Assembly: GCF_002094975.1 (NCBI RefSeq)
Contig: NZ_CP015283.1
Coordinates: 1,783,501-1,847,500, forward strand
Direction: 5' to 3'
Length of the DNA stretch: 64,000 nucleotides
Source of the DNA: Streptococcus salivarius
GTDB lineage: Bacteria > Bacillota > Bacilli > Lactobacillales > Streptococcaceae
The notes under the pieces were generated by a model. That model worked only from the letters and a program-made list of their open reading frames with translations. It had not been told where the DNA came from and ran no database searches. Shown piece by piece: positions 55,103 to 64,000 of the stretch; the stretch's first letter is position 1, and each line of letters opens with the position of its first letter. The translations under genes and the position numbers were made by a program.

Positions 55103-55916
55103 TCTTTTTAAACTCCTTATGTGCTTGTGCTACAACGTCCTTAATAGAGGTTTGAGCATCATTTTGAGGAGAACTTGTCTTCTCCAAGTGTGCGAGAAAC
55201 TCAATGTTACCATGACCACCTTGGATAGGTGAAAAGTCCAGTCCCTTAACTGAAAAGCCATAGTCAACCGCAAAAGCTGTCACTGTTTCTAACACTTTTT
55301 CATGGACACTGCTCTCACGGACAATCCCGTTTTTCCCAATTTGTTCACGGCCCGCCTCAAATTGTGGTTTCACAAGAGCAACTACTTGCCCTCCATCAAC
55401 CAATATCTTAGCCAAGGCCGGCAGAATCAGATTAAGAGAGATGAAGCTGACATCAATTGATGCAAAAGACGGTAGTCCTTCTGTAAAATCAATAGGTTCA
55501 GCATAACGGAAATTATATTGCTCCATGGAACGAACACGCTCATCTTGACGCAATTTCCAAACCAACTGATTGGTACCGACATCCACAGCATAAACCAGTT
55601 TGGCCCCATTTTGAAGCATAACATCGGTAAACCCACCTGTTGAAGCTCCGATATCGATGGTCGTCATGCCTTCAACTGACAGATTGAATACTTCCAAAGC
55701 TTTTTCAAGTTTAAGTCCTCCACGGCTCACATACTTGAGTTTTTCTCCTTTAAGCTTCAACTCTGTACCGTCGTCGATTTTTTCACCAGGTTTATCGTAA
55801 CGTTCACCATTGATAACATTAACAACTAAACCAGCCATAACGCCACGTTTAGCTTGTTCTCGTGTTTCAAAAAGGCCTTGTTTATAAGCCAAAACGTCTA
55901 CTCTTTCCTTAGGCAT
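55089..55916 (-). CDS. tlyA: TlyA family rRNA (cytidine-2'-O)-methyltransferase
   Basis: 275 residues. N-terminal S4 RNA-binding domain (RVDVLAYKQGLFETREQAKR), then an FtsJ-like Rossmann domain with DIGASTGGFTDVMLQ (SAM), KPQFEAGRE and GGHGNIEFLAHL. Members methylate 16S and 23S rRNA; in other species they are called haemolysins, which is not implied here. Overlaps ispA by eight bases. Confidence 0.92.
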   Translation of the reverse strand: MPKERVDVLAYKQGLFETREQAKRGVMAGLVVNVINGERYDKPGEKIDDGTELKLKGEKLKYVSRGGLKLEKALEVFNLSVEGMTTIDIGASTGGFTDVMLQNGAKLVYAVDVGTNQLVWKLRQDERVRSMEQYNFRYAEPIDFTEGLPSFASIDVSFISLNLILPALAKILVDGGQVVALVKPQFEAGREQIGKNGIVRESSVHEKVLETVTAFAVDYGFSVKGLDFSPIQGGHGNIEFLAHLEKTSSPQNDAQTSIKDVVAQAHKEFKKNEEE

Positions 55917-56781
55917 GGAGTCGTAACCTTTCTATGATTTCTATAATACTGTCTTTCTTAAAACCTTGAGTCTCAGCTAGATTTTGGAAAATAGCCTCCG
56001 CTTTATTAAGTGATTTCTCGAGGATAGCATGTGATTTTTCCAGACCAAGAAGAGCCGGATAAGTTGATTTTCCAGCAACTACATCTTTTCCAGGTGTCTT
56101 CCCAAGTTCTTCGAAATCAGCAGTCACATCCAAAATATCATCACGTACTTGAAAGGCAAGACCAATCAGGCGACCAGCTTCTTGAAGATTTTCCAAGACC
56201 TGTTGATCTTTTTGAGCAACAATACCTGCCGCCACAAAAGGAAAGGTTAAAAGCTTACCTGTCTTATGCTCATGAACCTTAGCCAGTTGCGATAAATCAA
56301 GTTCCTGACCTTCACCCTTCATATCCAGCATCTGACCACCTACCATACCGAAGGTGCCTGAAGAATGAGACAATGCTTGAATCAATTGAACTCGAATTTC
56401 TGCGGATAGGTCTGTTTGAGCCAGGAGGTCAAATGGATCCAAAAAGAGAGAGTCTCCAGCCAAGATTGCCGTTGCTTCATCAAATTTCTTATGGTTGGTT
56501 AAACGTCCTCGACGGTAATCATCATCATCCATGGCCGGCAAATCGTCGTGAATAAGACTTCCAGTATGAATCATTTCAAGACTTGCTGCGACATCGAAAT
56601 GACTAGGAGTAAGCTCTAAACCAAAACCTTCAAGTAAATTTAAGAAAATCAGTGGACGAATACGCTTGCCTCCACTATCAACTGAATAAAGGATGGCAGT
56701 GATTAAATCACTTGATACAGGAAGATTCTTTTTTTGGTAATAATCACGGATAGCCGCATCAATTTTATTTAACTTGCTCAT
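55909..56781 (-). CDS. ispA: Polyprenyl (farnesyl/geranyl) diphosphate synthase
   Basis: 290 residues. Makes short isoprenyl diphosphates for undecaprenyl and quinone synthesis. First Asp-rich motif HDDLPAMDDDDYRRGRLTNH, second FQVRDDILDVTAD, plus GGKRIRPLIFLN and GGQMLDMKGE. Its ATG shares a base with the xseB stop, so it is coupled. Confidence 0.93.
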   Translation of the reverse strand: MSKLNKIDAAIRDYYQKKNLPVSSDLITAILYSVDSGGKRIRPLIFLNLLEGFGLELTPSHFDVAASLEMIHTGSLIHDDLPAMDDDDYRRGRLTNHKKFDEATAILAGDSLFLDPFDLLAQTDLSAEIRVQLIQALSHSSGTFGMVGGQMLDMKGEGQELDLSQLAKVHEHKTGKLLTFPFVAAGIVAQKDQQVLENLQEAGRLIGLAFQVRDDILDVTADFEELGKTPGKDVVAGKSTYPALLGLEKSHAILEKSLNKAEAIFQNLAETQGFKKDSIIEIIERLRLHA

Positions 56782-56996
56782 TAGGCATCCATTTCCGTTT
56801 CTGTACCATCTGCTTGCATGACCTTAACTAGTGTTTTTTCAGCATCTTCCAAGGTCTTCTGCAAATCTTTAGACAAGGCCATACCTTTTTGGAACTCAGC
56901 AATAGCATCCTCAAGAGCAACATCACCTGTTTCGAGCTTAGTGACGATAGCTTCTAAGTCCTGTAAATTTTCCTCAAATGTTTTTTTAGTTGACAT
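56781..56996 (-). CDS. xseB: Exodeoxyribonuclease VII small subunit
   Basis: 71 residues, helical, [20 protein letters not shown] and [20 protein letters not shown]. Required for ExoVII activity with XseA. Overlaps xseA by 11 bases. Confidence 0.95.
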   Translation of the reverse strand: MSTKKTFEENLQDLEAIVTKLETGDVALEDAIAEFQKGMALSKDLQKTLEDAEKTLVKVMQADGTETEMDA

Positions 56997-58314
56997 TTTT
57001 CACCTCTACTTCTAGTTCTCCATCTCTCATTTGGACGGTTAATTGATCACCTTCGGTAATATTCTTCGTACTTGTTAAAGGTTTATCATCTTTCTTGACA
57101 ATGGCATAGCCCCTTGCAACAATACGGCTAGTATCTAGAGACAATAAGGCATCCTGTGCCTTTTCTAACCTCACACGGTTACCATTAATGGTGTTCCTAG
57201 TTGTAGTCACCAATAAACGTTGCAAAGACTCTCGACGGTCTTGGTAGTTCTGAACACTAGTTAGAAGATTTAAGCCTTGTAATCGTTGTCTCAAAAGTTC
57301 CGCTTCTTTTTGTTTGCGTGCGAAATCTTGACTCATAAAGGTTTCAAGCCTTGTTGTTAGTCGATCCAACTTTTGTAGATAACCATCGTAAAGGCGTTCA
57401 GGTTGTCTAAAGACAACAGATTGTGACAATTTGGCCAAGCGTTCCTGATTATATTGTATACGTCTCAAACAGGCTTGATAGGCTCTATTTTGTCTTTCAC
57501 GAATCCAAACCAAGGTATCAGCCTTTGATACCGGAGTAGCAAGTTCTGCCGCTGCGGTAGGCGTAGCAGCTCTACGATCTGCAACAAAGTCAGCCAAAGT
57601 CGTATCTGTTTCGTGGCCAACGCTTGAAATCACAGGGAGACGACTCTCAAAAATCGACTGAACTACAATTTCCTCGTTAAAAGCCCAGAGGTCTTCAATA
57701 GAACCTCCACCACGACCAACGATAAGTAAATCTAGGTCATCCCTTTGATTGGCTTTTTGGATATTTTCAGCAATTTCCTGTGCAGCTCCTTCACCTTGAA
57801 CCTTGGTAGGAAAAAGTAAGATTTCTACCCCAGGAAAACGACGACTAACGGTCGTAATAATATCTCGAATAACCGCACCACTAGGACTCGTGACAACCCC
57901 AATTTTTTTGACAAAATTAGGCAGAGCTTGCTTATGACGATCATCAAAGTAGCCTTCTGCAGTCAATTTTTTACGAAGCTGCTCAAACTGGATGGCCAAA
58001 GCCCCAATACCATCAGGCTCAGCCTTCTCGATAATAATGGAATAAGAACCACTAGGCTCATAAATCTGGACCCGACCAACGACATTGATCTTCATCCCTT
58101 CTTCGAGTTCAAAACCAAGCTTTTTGAAAACTCCAGCCCAAATCGTCGCCTGAATAACAGCTCCTTCATCCTTTAGCGAAAAATATTGGTGACTCGGGCG
58201 TCGACGAAAATTTGAAACCTGCCCCGTCAAATATACCCTCTCTAGATAAGGATCACGGTCAAATTTCATTTTCAAATATTTGGTTAAGGATGTGACCGAT
58301 AAATAGTCTGACAC
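56986..58314 (-). CDS. xseA: Exodeoxyribonuclease VII large subunit
   Basis: 442 residues. N-terminal OB fold ([20 protein letters not shown]), catalytic core with [37 protein letters not shown] and [20 protein letters not shown], and a C-terminal coiled coil. Degrades single-stranded DNA to oligonucleotides. Starts with GTG; AAAGGAG is eight bases upstream. First gene of the six-gene cluster ending with recN. Confidence 0.95.
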   Translation of the reverse strand: MSDYLSVTSLTKYLKMKFDRDPYLERVYLTGQVSNFRRRPSHQYFSLKDEGAVIQATIWAGVFKKLGFELEEGMKINVVGRVQIYEPSGSYSIIIEKAEPDGIGALAIQFEQLRKKLTAEGYFDDRHKQALPNFVKKIGVVTSPSGAVIRDIITTVSRRFPGVEILLFPTKVQGEGAAQEIAENIQKANQRDDLDLLIVGRGGGSIEDLWAFNEEIVVQSIFESRLPVISSVGHETDTTLADFVADRRAATPTAAAELATPVSKADTLVWIRERQNRAYQACLRRIQYNQERLAKLSQSVVFRQPERLYDGYLQKLDRLTTRLETFMSQDFARKQKEAELLRQRLQGLNLLTSVQNYQDRRESLQRLLVTTTRNTINGNRVRLEKAQDALLSLDTSRIVARGYAIVKKDDKPLTSTKNITEGDQLTVQMRDGELEVEVKNVN

Positions 58315-58365
58315 GACAACTCTCCTTTATTTAAGCTATCCTTGAAAACCTGAAGACATTAAAAA

Positions 58366-58379
58366 AGTTCTGCAGAACT
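58366..58379. repeat. Perfect 14-base palindrome
   Basis: AGTTCTGCAGAACT, in the spacer upstream of xseA. It could be a protein-binding site; no regulator is evident. Confidence 0.6.
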
Positions 58380-58446
58380 ATCATCCCCAAATCTTCTCAG
58401 TCGGCTTTTTAATTGTATACACGATTACTTAAAATTATACCAAAAA

Positions 58447-58466
58447 AGACTGTCAAAAGACAGTCT
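58447..58466 (-). terminator. Terminator of the following hypothetical gene
   Basis: AGACTGTC and GACAGTCT arms with TTTTTT on the minus strand. Confidence 0.8.
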
Positions 58467-58500
58467 CAACCACCATTGTCAGGTGTTTTATATGGTTTCA

Positions 58501-59262
58501 TTAATCGGTTGTATATTTTTTTGAAACAACGTCCCAAGAATCGCTTGAACCATCAATACCACCATAAGCTTCGAGTTGTCCCTTCTTGTCCACACGGAAA
58601 AGAAGAACATCATTACCATAGGCATCATAAAGTTGAGCATAAACTAGGTTATCATCATCATCCGTCCATGAATAGACATTCCAACCTAGATTCTTATAAT
58701 TTTCTCCTGTTGACCCTTGTTCTTTAGCATAAGTAGAAACTACCCAGTCTTCCAACTGCTGGTCAGACAAGGATGAGGTATCAACTTGAGAAGATTGATT
58801 ATCTGATGATGCTGCTGCTTGTTCCTTACTTTTAGCTAACTGACCATTTTTCCATGGATTTGTTACACTCTCTTTTTGGTTATTACTATACCACATCAAG
58901 GTAACCACAGGAATAACCACTGCAAGTACTGCAACAACTCCAATTACCCATCTAATGATTTTAGGATCTTTGAGTTTATCAAAACTCGAAACTTTTCTTC
59001 CCTTTGTAGTTTCATTTTTACGACGTCTAAATTCGCTCACAGCTTTTTCCTCTTTTTCTTGAAAGTAGTCCCTTTTTTTCTTTTCCTCTTGTTCCAAGAG
59101 TTTTTGCACTTCCCTACGACCCTGCGGATCACTCGTTTGAGCCAATGAAATCTGCAACTGAAAAATACGATTATCCAAAGCTTGCTCATATTCTTTGGCT
59201 GCTTCTCTATCACCATTATCAGCTAAGGCTCTCAGATACTCTTCATTACTGAATTCAGCCAT
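58501..59262 (-). CDS. Hypothetical membrane protein with coiled-coil N-terminus
   Basis: 253 residues. The N-terminal 100 are charged and helical (EEKKKRDYFQEKEEKAVSEF); a single helix (VIGVVAVLAVVIPVVTLMW) crosses the membrane at about 112-130. A Ser/Gln-rich linker leads to an outside C-terminal domain (DQQLEDWVVSTYAKEQGSTG, NLVYAQLYDAYGNDVLLFRV). The latter resembles DUF4767-type domains of lactic acid bacteria, but weakly. Its partners are unknown; it is monocistronic. Confidence 0.6.
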   Translation of the reverse strand: MAEFSNEEYLRALADNGDREAAKEYEQALDNRIFQLQISLAQTSDPQGRREVQKLLEQEEKKKRDYFQEKEEKAVSEFRRRKNETTKGRKVSSFDKLKDPKIIRWVIGVVAVLAVVIPVVTLMWYSNNQKESVTNPWKNGQLAKSKEQAAASSDNQSSQVDTSSLSDQQLEDWVVSTYAKEQGSTGENYKNLGWNVYSWTDDDDNLVYAQLYDAYGNDVLLFRVDKKGQLEAYGGIDGSSDSWDVVSKKYTTD

Positions 59263-59389
59263 TCACTATATCGCTCCTGCTTCTAAATCGTTTCTTCTAT
59301 TTTCTTAAAGCCTGAGACTTTTGTCAAGTTACTAGTTTGTAACAAATTCTTACAGCTGTAAAAAGCCGAAGAAAGTCACATTCTCCAGC

Positions 59390-60034
59390 TTATTTCTTAG
59401 TTGTTTCTTTATAGTACTTACAATAACTTTGAAGAGGACATGTCTGACACTTAGGATTCTTAGCCAAACAATGATAACGTCCAAAGAAAATCATACGGTG
59501 ATGACTGATAATCCAATCCCTCTTTGGGATTTTCTTCATCAGTTCCGCTTCGATTTCCTCTACACTAGCATCCTCTGGCACGATATTTAGCCTTTTAGAT
59601 ACACGTGAGACATGCGTATCTACAGCAATAGAAGGAATACCATAGACTTCAGCCAATACTACGTTAGCTGTTTTTCGTCCCACACCAGGTAGACTTTCCA
59701 ATTCCTTATGCGTTTTCGGAACCTGTCCATCAAAATTCATCAAAACAGCTCTAGCAGTCTTGATGATGTTCTTTGCCTTATTCTTATAAAGACCGATTGT
59801 TCGCAAACACATCTCAACATCATCGAGATTAGCAGAAGCCAAATCCTCAATTTCTGGATAACGCGCCCACAAGCCTGGTGTAATCTTATTAACAGCCTTA
59901 TCAGTTGTCTGGGCCGATAAAATAACAGCAACTAATAGTTGGAAAGGAGTTTCCCACTCCAACTCTCCATGAGCATTGGGAAACATCTCCCCCATGAGAG
60001 CTAGAGCCTCATTAACACGTTTTCTTCCTAACAT
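59390..60034 (-). CDS. nth: Endonuclease III
   Basis: 214 residues. Bifunctional DNA glycosylase/AP lyase for oxidised pyrimidines. Helix-hairpin-helix with the catalytic Lys (ELESLPGVGRKTANVVLAEV), catalytic Asp in AVDTHVSRVSKRLNI, and the iron-sulfur site C-x6-C-x2-C-x5-C in CLAKNPKCQTCPLQSYC. The ATG at 60034 overlaps the dnaD stop (TAATG). Confidence 0.95.
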   Translation of the reverse strand: MLGRKRVNEALALMGEMFPNAHGELEWETPFQLLVAVILSAQTTDKAVNKITPGLWARYPEIEDLASANLDDVEMCLRTIGLYKNKAKNIIKTARAVLMNFDGQVPKTHKELESLPGVGRKTANVVLAEVYGIPSIAVDTHVSRVSKRLNIVPEDASVEEIEAELMKKIPKRDWIISHHRMIFFGRYHCLAKNPKCQTCPLQSYCKYYKETTKK

Positions 60035-60732
60035 TATTGGCCACCCCATAATTGACGGGCTGCATCCATACCTGTTTTGAAGTCATCCGAAACTTGGTGA
60101 TGGTGCTTCTTACCTTGATGCTCCAAACGACGCTCTTCAACTTGAATTTTCGTCGTAATACCACTCAATTTCCAGTTACGCAGAACCCCTTTGATGTAAT
60201 TCCAATTTGTCTTGCGGTTAAATACTGCTTCTTTCAAAGCCTCACGGATAAGTTCGGGATCAGTATGTTCTTCTTGGATTTCCTTGTTTAAATCTTCGAT
60301 AACCATAGGATTCAAGATTCCCAAAGCTTGTTCTAACTCATCTGTTAACTGCTTGATGAGTTGTGTATTTGTTGGCTGACCAACTACAGGCCCGGTCGTT
60401 GTCTTTTCATTGCTCACTAACTTGTCCAAAACTGCCAAGGCAGGTGAAGCATCTACAACCATCTCAATTTCATTATTAACCTTAATAGTCGTGAAATCAA
60501 GGAGCCCAGCCTCAGTCAATGTCGTAATACTTTTATTAACCTCAGTTGGTGTCTTTCCAGTTGCTTGCGCTATCTGACTAGAAGCCACTTCTCCAATCTG
60601 AGTTGTTGTTTGTAGATAGAGAAACTGCCAAACGAGAAAGTCATCCGCAGATGGGAAAATATCCTTAAAGTGGAAAAATAAAGCATTAGGAAGGACCAGA
60701 TTGCCTGATCGATACTGTTCAAAAAAACTCAT
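60034..60732 (-). CDS. dnaD: DnaD family replication initiation protein
   Basis: 232 residues. N-terminal winged helix (FLVWQFLYLQTTTQIGEVAS, ATGKTPTEVNKSITTLTEAG) and the DnaB_2 domain with WNYIKGVLRNWKLSGI (the YxxxIxxxW-type motif). Acts in primosome assembly with DnaB and DnaI. Coupled to nth, an order common in Firmicutes. Confidence 0.92.
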   Translation of the reverse strand: MSFFEQYRSGNLVLPNALFFHFKDIFPSADDFLVWQFLYLQTTTQIGEVASSQIAQATGKTPTEVNKSITTLTEAGLLDFTTIKVNNEIEMVVDASPALAVLDKLVSNEKTTTGPVVGQPTNTQLIKQLTDELEQALGILNPMVIEDLNKEIQEEHTDPELIREALKEAVFNRKTNWNYIKGVLRNWKLSGITTKIQVEERRLEHQGKKHHHQVSDDFKTGMDAARQLWGGQ

Positions 60733-60803
60733 ATTTACCTTTCAGAGTAGCTAGACACCCCAAAAGTCTTTATGCGCTCACATAAGTCTTTTGAGACTGT
60801 CTA

Positions 60804-61748
60804 CTACAAATAACCGTAGAATGAAAAATCGTCTTCCAACTCTTCTAAACGATAAGGTGTTTCTTGATATACCGCATAGTTAATCCAATTGCTAAAGAAG
60901 GCAGATGCCGCGAGATTCCAACGAAGTTTAGGCTCCTGATTTGGATCATCTCCTGGGAAATAGTTTGCTGGTACGTCTGGATCGATCCCTGCATCCAAAT
61001 CTCTTCGGTATTCTCTTGCCAGAGTATCACGGTCATATTCAAAATGACCGAAACTATATACTTCACGAAGATTCTTACTTGCTAAAATAGATAAACCAAC
61101 CTCTGGTCCTGACACAACAATATCTAAATCCGTCTTGTTTTTAATATCCTCGAGCGTAACCTCAGTATAGCGAGAGTGTGGTGACACAAAGCTATCATCA
61201 AAGCCATTCATAAGGAAGTTTTCAGGCATGTCAACCGTTTGTTTATAGATACCAGATAGTTTCTCTGACAATGGGACCTTGTCGACTCCATGCTTATAAT
61301 AGAGACCTGCTTGAGCTCCCCAACACAGATGAAGGGTTGAATAGACATGCTTTTTAGACCAGTCAAAAACCTGTGTCAATTCTTGCCAATAATCAACTTC
61401 TTCAAAAGGCATTTGCTCAACAGGAGCACCTGTTACGATGAGACCATCATAATACTTATGCTTAATTTCATCAAAAGTCTTATAAAAGGTTTCCATATGT
61501 TCGGCATGGGTATTTTTTGACTTATGACTAGCCATATAAAGAAACTCGACGTTAATTTGAAGTGGCGTATTGGCCAAAAGACGTAGCAATTGAGTTTCCG
61601 TAACTTCTTTAGTAGGCATAAGATTAAGGATTAAGACCTCCATTGGTCGAATATCTTGGCTACTAGCTCTGTTCTCATCCATGATGAAGACATTTTCCGA
61701 ACGCAATACATCAAGAGCTGGTAACTTATTATCAAGTTTTATAGGCAT
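60804..61748 (-). CDS. metA: Homoserine O-acyltransferase MetA (probably acetyl-CoA specific)
   Basis: 314 residues. Activates homoserine for methionine synthesis. Catalytic Cys in [13 protein letters not shown] (about 142), His and Glu in [17 protein letters not shown]. The specificity loop reads [16 protein letters not shown]: a Glu stands where the succinyl-CoA enzymes such as E. coli MetA have Gly. That substitution is known to give acetyl-CoA preference, so the usual name homoserine O-succinyltransferase is probably wrong here. GGATGGAG precedes the ATG. Confidence 0.93.
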   Translation of the reverse strand: MPIKLDNKLPALDVLRSENVFIMDENRASSQDIRPMEVLILNLMPTKEVTETQLLRLLANTPLQINVEFLYMASHKSKNTHAEHMETFYKTFDEIKHKYYDGLIVTGAPVEQMPFEEVDYWQELTQVFDWSKKHVYSTLHLCWGAQAGLYYKHGVDKVPLSEKLSGIYKQTVDMPENFLMNGFDDSFVSPHSRYTEVTLEDIKNKTDLDIVVSGPEVGLSILASKNLREVYSFGHFEYDRDTLAREYRRDLDAGIDPDVPANYFPGDDPNQEPKLRWNLAASAFFSNWINYAVYQETPYRLEELEDDFSFYGYL

Positions 61749-61882
61749 AACAATATCTCCATCCTTATTTATTCTATCTTCATATTATAAACCGGGGAGG
61801 TATTGTTATCAAATATATATTTTCTCTAGTTAGCTATAGCTTTAAACTATATTTAGAGGCCACCTTTGTTTTAAAAGAGTTA

Positions 61883-61902
61883 AAAAGGCCCTAAGGCCTT
61901 TT
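61883..61902 (-). terminator. apt terminator
   Basis: AAAAGGCC/GGCCTTTT arms with a CTAA loop and T-run on the minus strand, 19 bases after the apt stop. Confidence 0.85.
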
Positions 61903-61920
61903 GTTAATTCATAGGTAGAT

Positions 61921-62439
61921 TTACCCTGGGAAGTTCATCAATACTTTAGTATCGTAACCTTCAATAGCTTCACGTCCATTAAGACCATCAAGCTCAATCA
62001 AGAAGGCACAACCAGCAACGACACCACCTAGGCGCTCAATCATTTCAATTGTAGCTTTGACGGTACCACCAGTTGCCAAGAGGTCATCAACGATAAGTAC
62101 ACGTTGGCCTGGCTTGATTGCATCGGCATGCATACAAAGTGTATCAACACCATACTCTTTTTCGTAATTGGCTGAAATCACTTCACGTGGCAATTTACCA
62201 GGTTTACGAACAGGAGCAAAACCAATACCAAGTTCAAAAGCAACTGGACAACCAACGATGAAACCACGTGCTTCAGGACCAACAATCATGTCAATCTTCT
62301 TATCAGTCGCATACTGAACGATTTCACGGATAGCATAGCTATAAGCATTTCCATCAGCCATCAAAGGACTAATATCACGGAAAGTAACCCCTTCTTTCGG
62401 GTAGTTTTCAATAGATGCAATATAATCTTCTAATTTCAT
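61921..62439 (-). CDS. apt: Adenine phosphoribosyltransferase
   Basis: 172 residues. Salvages adenine to AMP using [23 protein letters not shown] near the middle and the PRPP loop [19 protein letters not shown] at about 118-136. It follows recJ, a common streptococcal arrangement. AGGAA lies before the ATG. Confidence 0.96.
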   Translation of the reverse strand: MKLEDYIASIENYPKEGVTFRDISPLMADGNAYSYAIREIVQYATDKKIDMIVGPEARGFIVGCPVAFELGIGFAPVRKPGKLPREVISANYEKEYGVDTLCMHADAIKPGQRVLIVDDLLATGGTVKATIEMIERLGGVVAGCAFLIELDGLNGREAIEGYDTKVLMNFPG

Positions 62440-62557
62440 TTGTTCTTCCTATAGGCTTTTCGCCAAAAAAATATTTACATACCATTATAGCATGAAATAG
62501 TAAATTTAGAAAATGCTAACCCTCATTTCGAGACGAATCCTTTGGATTAAGACTCCC

Positions 62558-64000
62558 CTACTTATACAGCCAATCATAAATTTCCTGTGGTGTTCCCAGA
62601 GCCATGAGTTCTTGGAACTTAACTAGTCGTTTCAGATCTTGGAAAATTTGACTGTCCTCAATCTCACGTTTCTCAGCTTCTTTATTGACTGTCATAACAC
62701 CATTATCAATAGCCACAAAATCCAATTCCTCAAAGATTTGAATCATCTTAATCAGGAGAATCTTGTCGATTTTAAGGTAATGACTGAGTTCATCCAATTT
62801 ATAGCGAACATCGAATTCTGGGAATTGGTAAATGGTTTTATAGAGCCTTGCAAATTGCTCTCTTGTTCCATAACCTGTCAGATAATAGGCTTCCTTAATG
62901 CTATTTTTAAAATAGATAGCTTGGAATTCTTTACCATCAAACCACTCTTTTAATTCTGTCGCTGATTCAGGTAAGGTGTTGAGGACAACTGCAGGCTCGG
63001 TGTCTGCTGCTTCTTCTACCATTGGTACGCCTTCAGGCAGTGCCATATTTTTTGAGCGGAAATCAAATAATTGAACACCATCCACACGTGCATCTTCTAG
63101 CATGAGCTGTAGCGTTGTCTGACCATTCCAAACATTGACAGACAAGGTCACTGCCAATTCCAAACCTTGAGCTTGTTGAAATTCTTGAAGCAGATTACCT
63201 TTATTAAAAGCGACAACGTCAAAGCTATCCTTACCTTGCTTAACCTTAAACTTAAGATGGGCCCCATTTTGTCCCATTGTCCTAGCTTGAGTAACGGTAA
63301 TATTATGTAGCCAAAAGACTGGCTTTTTATTATCCATACCAAAAGGTGCTAGTTTTTCAAGGCTCTTAATGGTATCCAAGCTAAGCTCGCTGAGTTGGAG
63401 CTCCTCGTCTAAATTAAGCGTATTTTTGGCAGTCGTGTCAATGTCATTATCATAAACATAATGACACAAGATTTCTGATAGTTGACCAAGATTTTCCTCC
63501 GGAAGAGTCATCCCAGCCGCTCCAGCATGTCCTCCAAATGCAGTAAAGATATCTCGGTGGTCATCAAGAGCATGGAAGATATTAATAGATTCCAAACTAC
63601 GGGCTGATCCCTTAGCCAAGCCATCTTCAATATTCAAAACCACTACTGTCTGGCTGATTTGTTCCATGATGCGCCCCGCCACAATACCTAGAACGCCAGG
63701 ATGCCAACCTTCCTTGGCTAAAACCTGAACTGGTTTGTCCAAGTCTACCATGGTCATAGCTTCGTCAAAGATTTTTTGAACAACTTCCTTACGTTCTTCA
63801 TTTTTGGCATTGATTTCCAGAGCAATGGCTTGAGCTTCCTCATCGTCAAATCCGGTCAGCAATTCAATGGCTGGATTTGGATCATCTAAGCGTCCCAAGG
63901 CATTGAGTTGAGGAGCCAGTTTGAAACCTACCGTTTCTTCGGAAATCGTTGTTGGGTCCACATCTGAAATGCGGAGCAATTCTTGAAGCCCTATACGCTC
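62558..64000 (-). CDS. recJ: Single-stranded-DNA exonuclease RecJ, 3' part (5' end outside window)
   Basis: The frame is open to the window edge; 480 codons are visible. From the edge: APQLNALGRLDDPNPAIELL, GWHPGVLGIVAGRIMEQISQ and GGHAGAAGMTLPEE belong to the DHHA1 region, followed by an OB fold (NAHLKFKVKQ-type, VDGVQLFDFRSK) and a RecJ C-terminal domain (YYLTGYGTREQFARLYKTIY). The catalytic DHH domain is beyond the window. RecJ is a 5'-3' exonuclease for recombination and repair. Confidence 0.95.
   Translation of the reverse strand, partial: ERIGLQELLRISDVDPTTISEETVGFKLAPQLNALGRLDDPNPAIELLTGFDDEEAQAIALEINAKNEERKEVVQKIFDEAMTMVDLDKPVQVLAKEGWHPGVLGIVAGRIMEQISQTVVVLNIEDGLAKGSARSLESINIFHALDDHRDIFTAFGGHAGAAGMTLPEENLGQLSEILCHYVYDNDIDTTAKNTLNLDEELQLSELSLDTIKSLEKLAPFGMDNKKPVFWLHNITVTQARTMGQNGAHLKFKVKQGKDSFDVVAFNKGNLLQEFQQAQGLELAVTLSVNVWNGQTTLQLMLEDARVDGVQLFDFRSKNMALPEGVPMVEEAADTEPAVVLNTLPESATELKEWFDGKEFQAIYFKNSIKEAYYLTGYGTREQFARLYKTIYQFPEFDVRYKLDELSHYLKIDKILLIKMIQIFEELDFVAIDNGVMTVNKEAEKREIEDSQIFQDLKRLVKFQELMALGTPQEIYDWLYK

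Noticed and set aside
60761..60792. Inverted repeat after metA considered as a terminator
   Set aside because: The stem has bulges and is followed by GGGG rather than a T-run on the minus strand.

Overview
The window is a chromosomal segment of a low-GC Gram-positive coccus of the Streptococcus salivarius/thermophilus group, most likely S. thermophilus. This rests on streptococcal gene neighbourhoods (murA-epuA-endA, birA-dnaX, rnjB-estA, trpXYZ, pfkA-pyk, xseA-xseB-ispA-tlyA-argR-recN, recJ-apt), an SMK-box (SAM-III) riboswitch before metK, and many decayed insertion sequences and pseudogenes. No database search was possible; every family call comes from motifs read in the translations.

Layout. 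1-2400: amino-acid ABC transporter (+ strand). 2438-5146: nuclease endA, epuA, murA and a DUF1146 gene. 5200-10630: an AT-rich polysaccharide locus on the minus strand, made of a UDP-GlcNAc 2-epimerase, a membrane protein with a degenerate GGDEF-like domain, a 46-residue membrane peptide, a processive family-2 glycosyltransferase and a GH8 hydrolase. A promoter, a highly structured leader and an internal terminator precede it. 10800-13850: an IS graveyard (IS3 with an IS110 fragment inside it, an IS200 remnant) and one intact-looking IS30 element. 13900-20090: metK with its riboswitch, birA, a DUF3272-like gene, dnaX, a GAF-type methionine sulfoxide reductase, miaA and a DUF3042 gene. 20100-22710: IS3 debris and a prophage remnant (head genes, a tRNA-like fold, a broken integrase) ending at tRNA-Arg(CCT).

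22750-34190: rplS; a frameshifted CLC-F-like channel, chorismate mutase and an intact CLC antiporter; flavodoxin; a structured element between duplicated terminators; a membrane protein and matrixin-like protease pair; estA and rnjB; a trpXYZ-type transporter; a DUF4649-like gene. 34250-36530: a second IS graveyard (IS200, IS3 end, frameshifted IS30, IS110). 36730-42530: pyk, pfkA, dnaE. 42600-47900: the leuA-leuB-DUF1294-leuC-leuD operon with an attenuator leader peptide. 48000-50500: gpmA, pyrD, a small membrane protein and hup. 50600-59260: a ypmS/ypmR/degV group, the recN-to-xseA cluster and an unknown membrane protein. 59390-64000: nth, dnaD, metA, apt and the 3' part of recJ.

The most unusual part is the AT-rich locus at 5.2-10.6 kb. 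Its gene set resembles Listeria Pss-type poly-ManNAc exopolysaccharide synthesis: the epimerase would make UDP-ManNAc, the glycosyltransferase polymerise it, the GH8 enzyme trim it, and the degenerate GGDEF protein regulate it. It is preceded by an RNA with an 11-bp long-range closing helix that matches no riboswitch I recognise.
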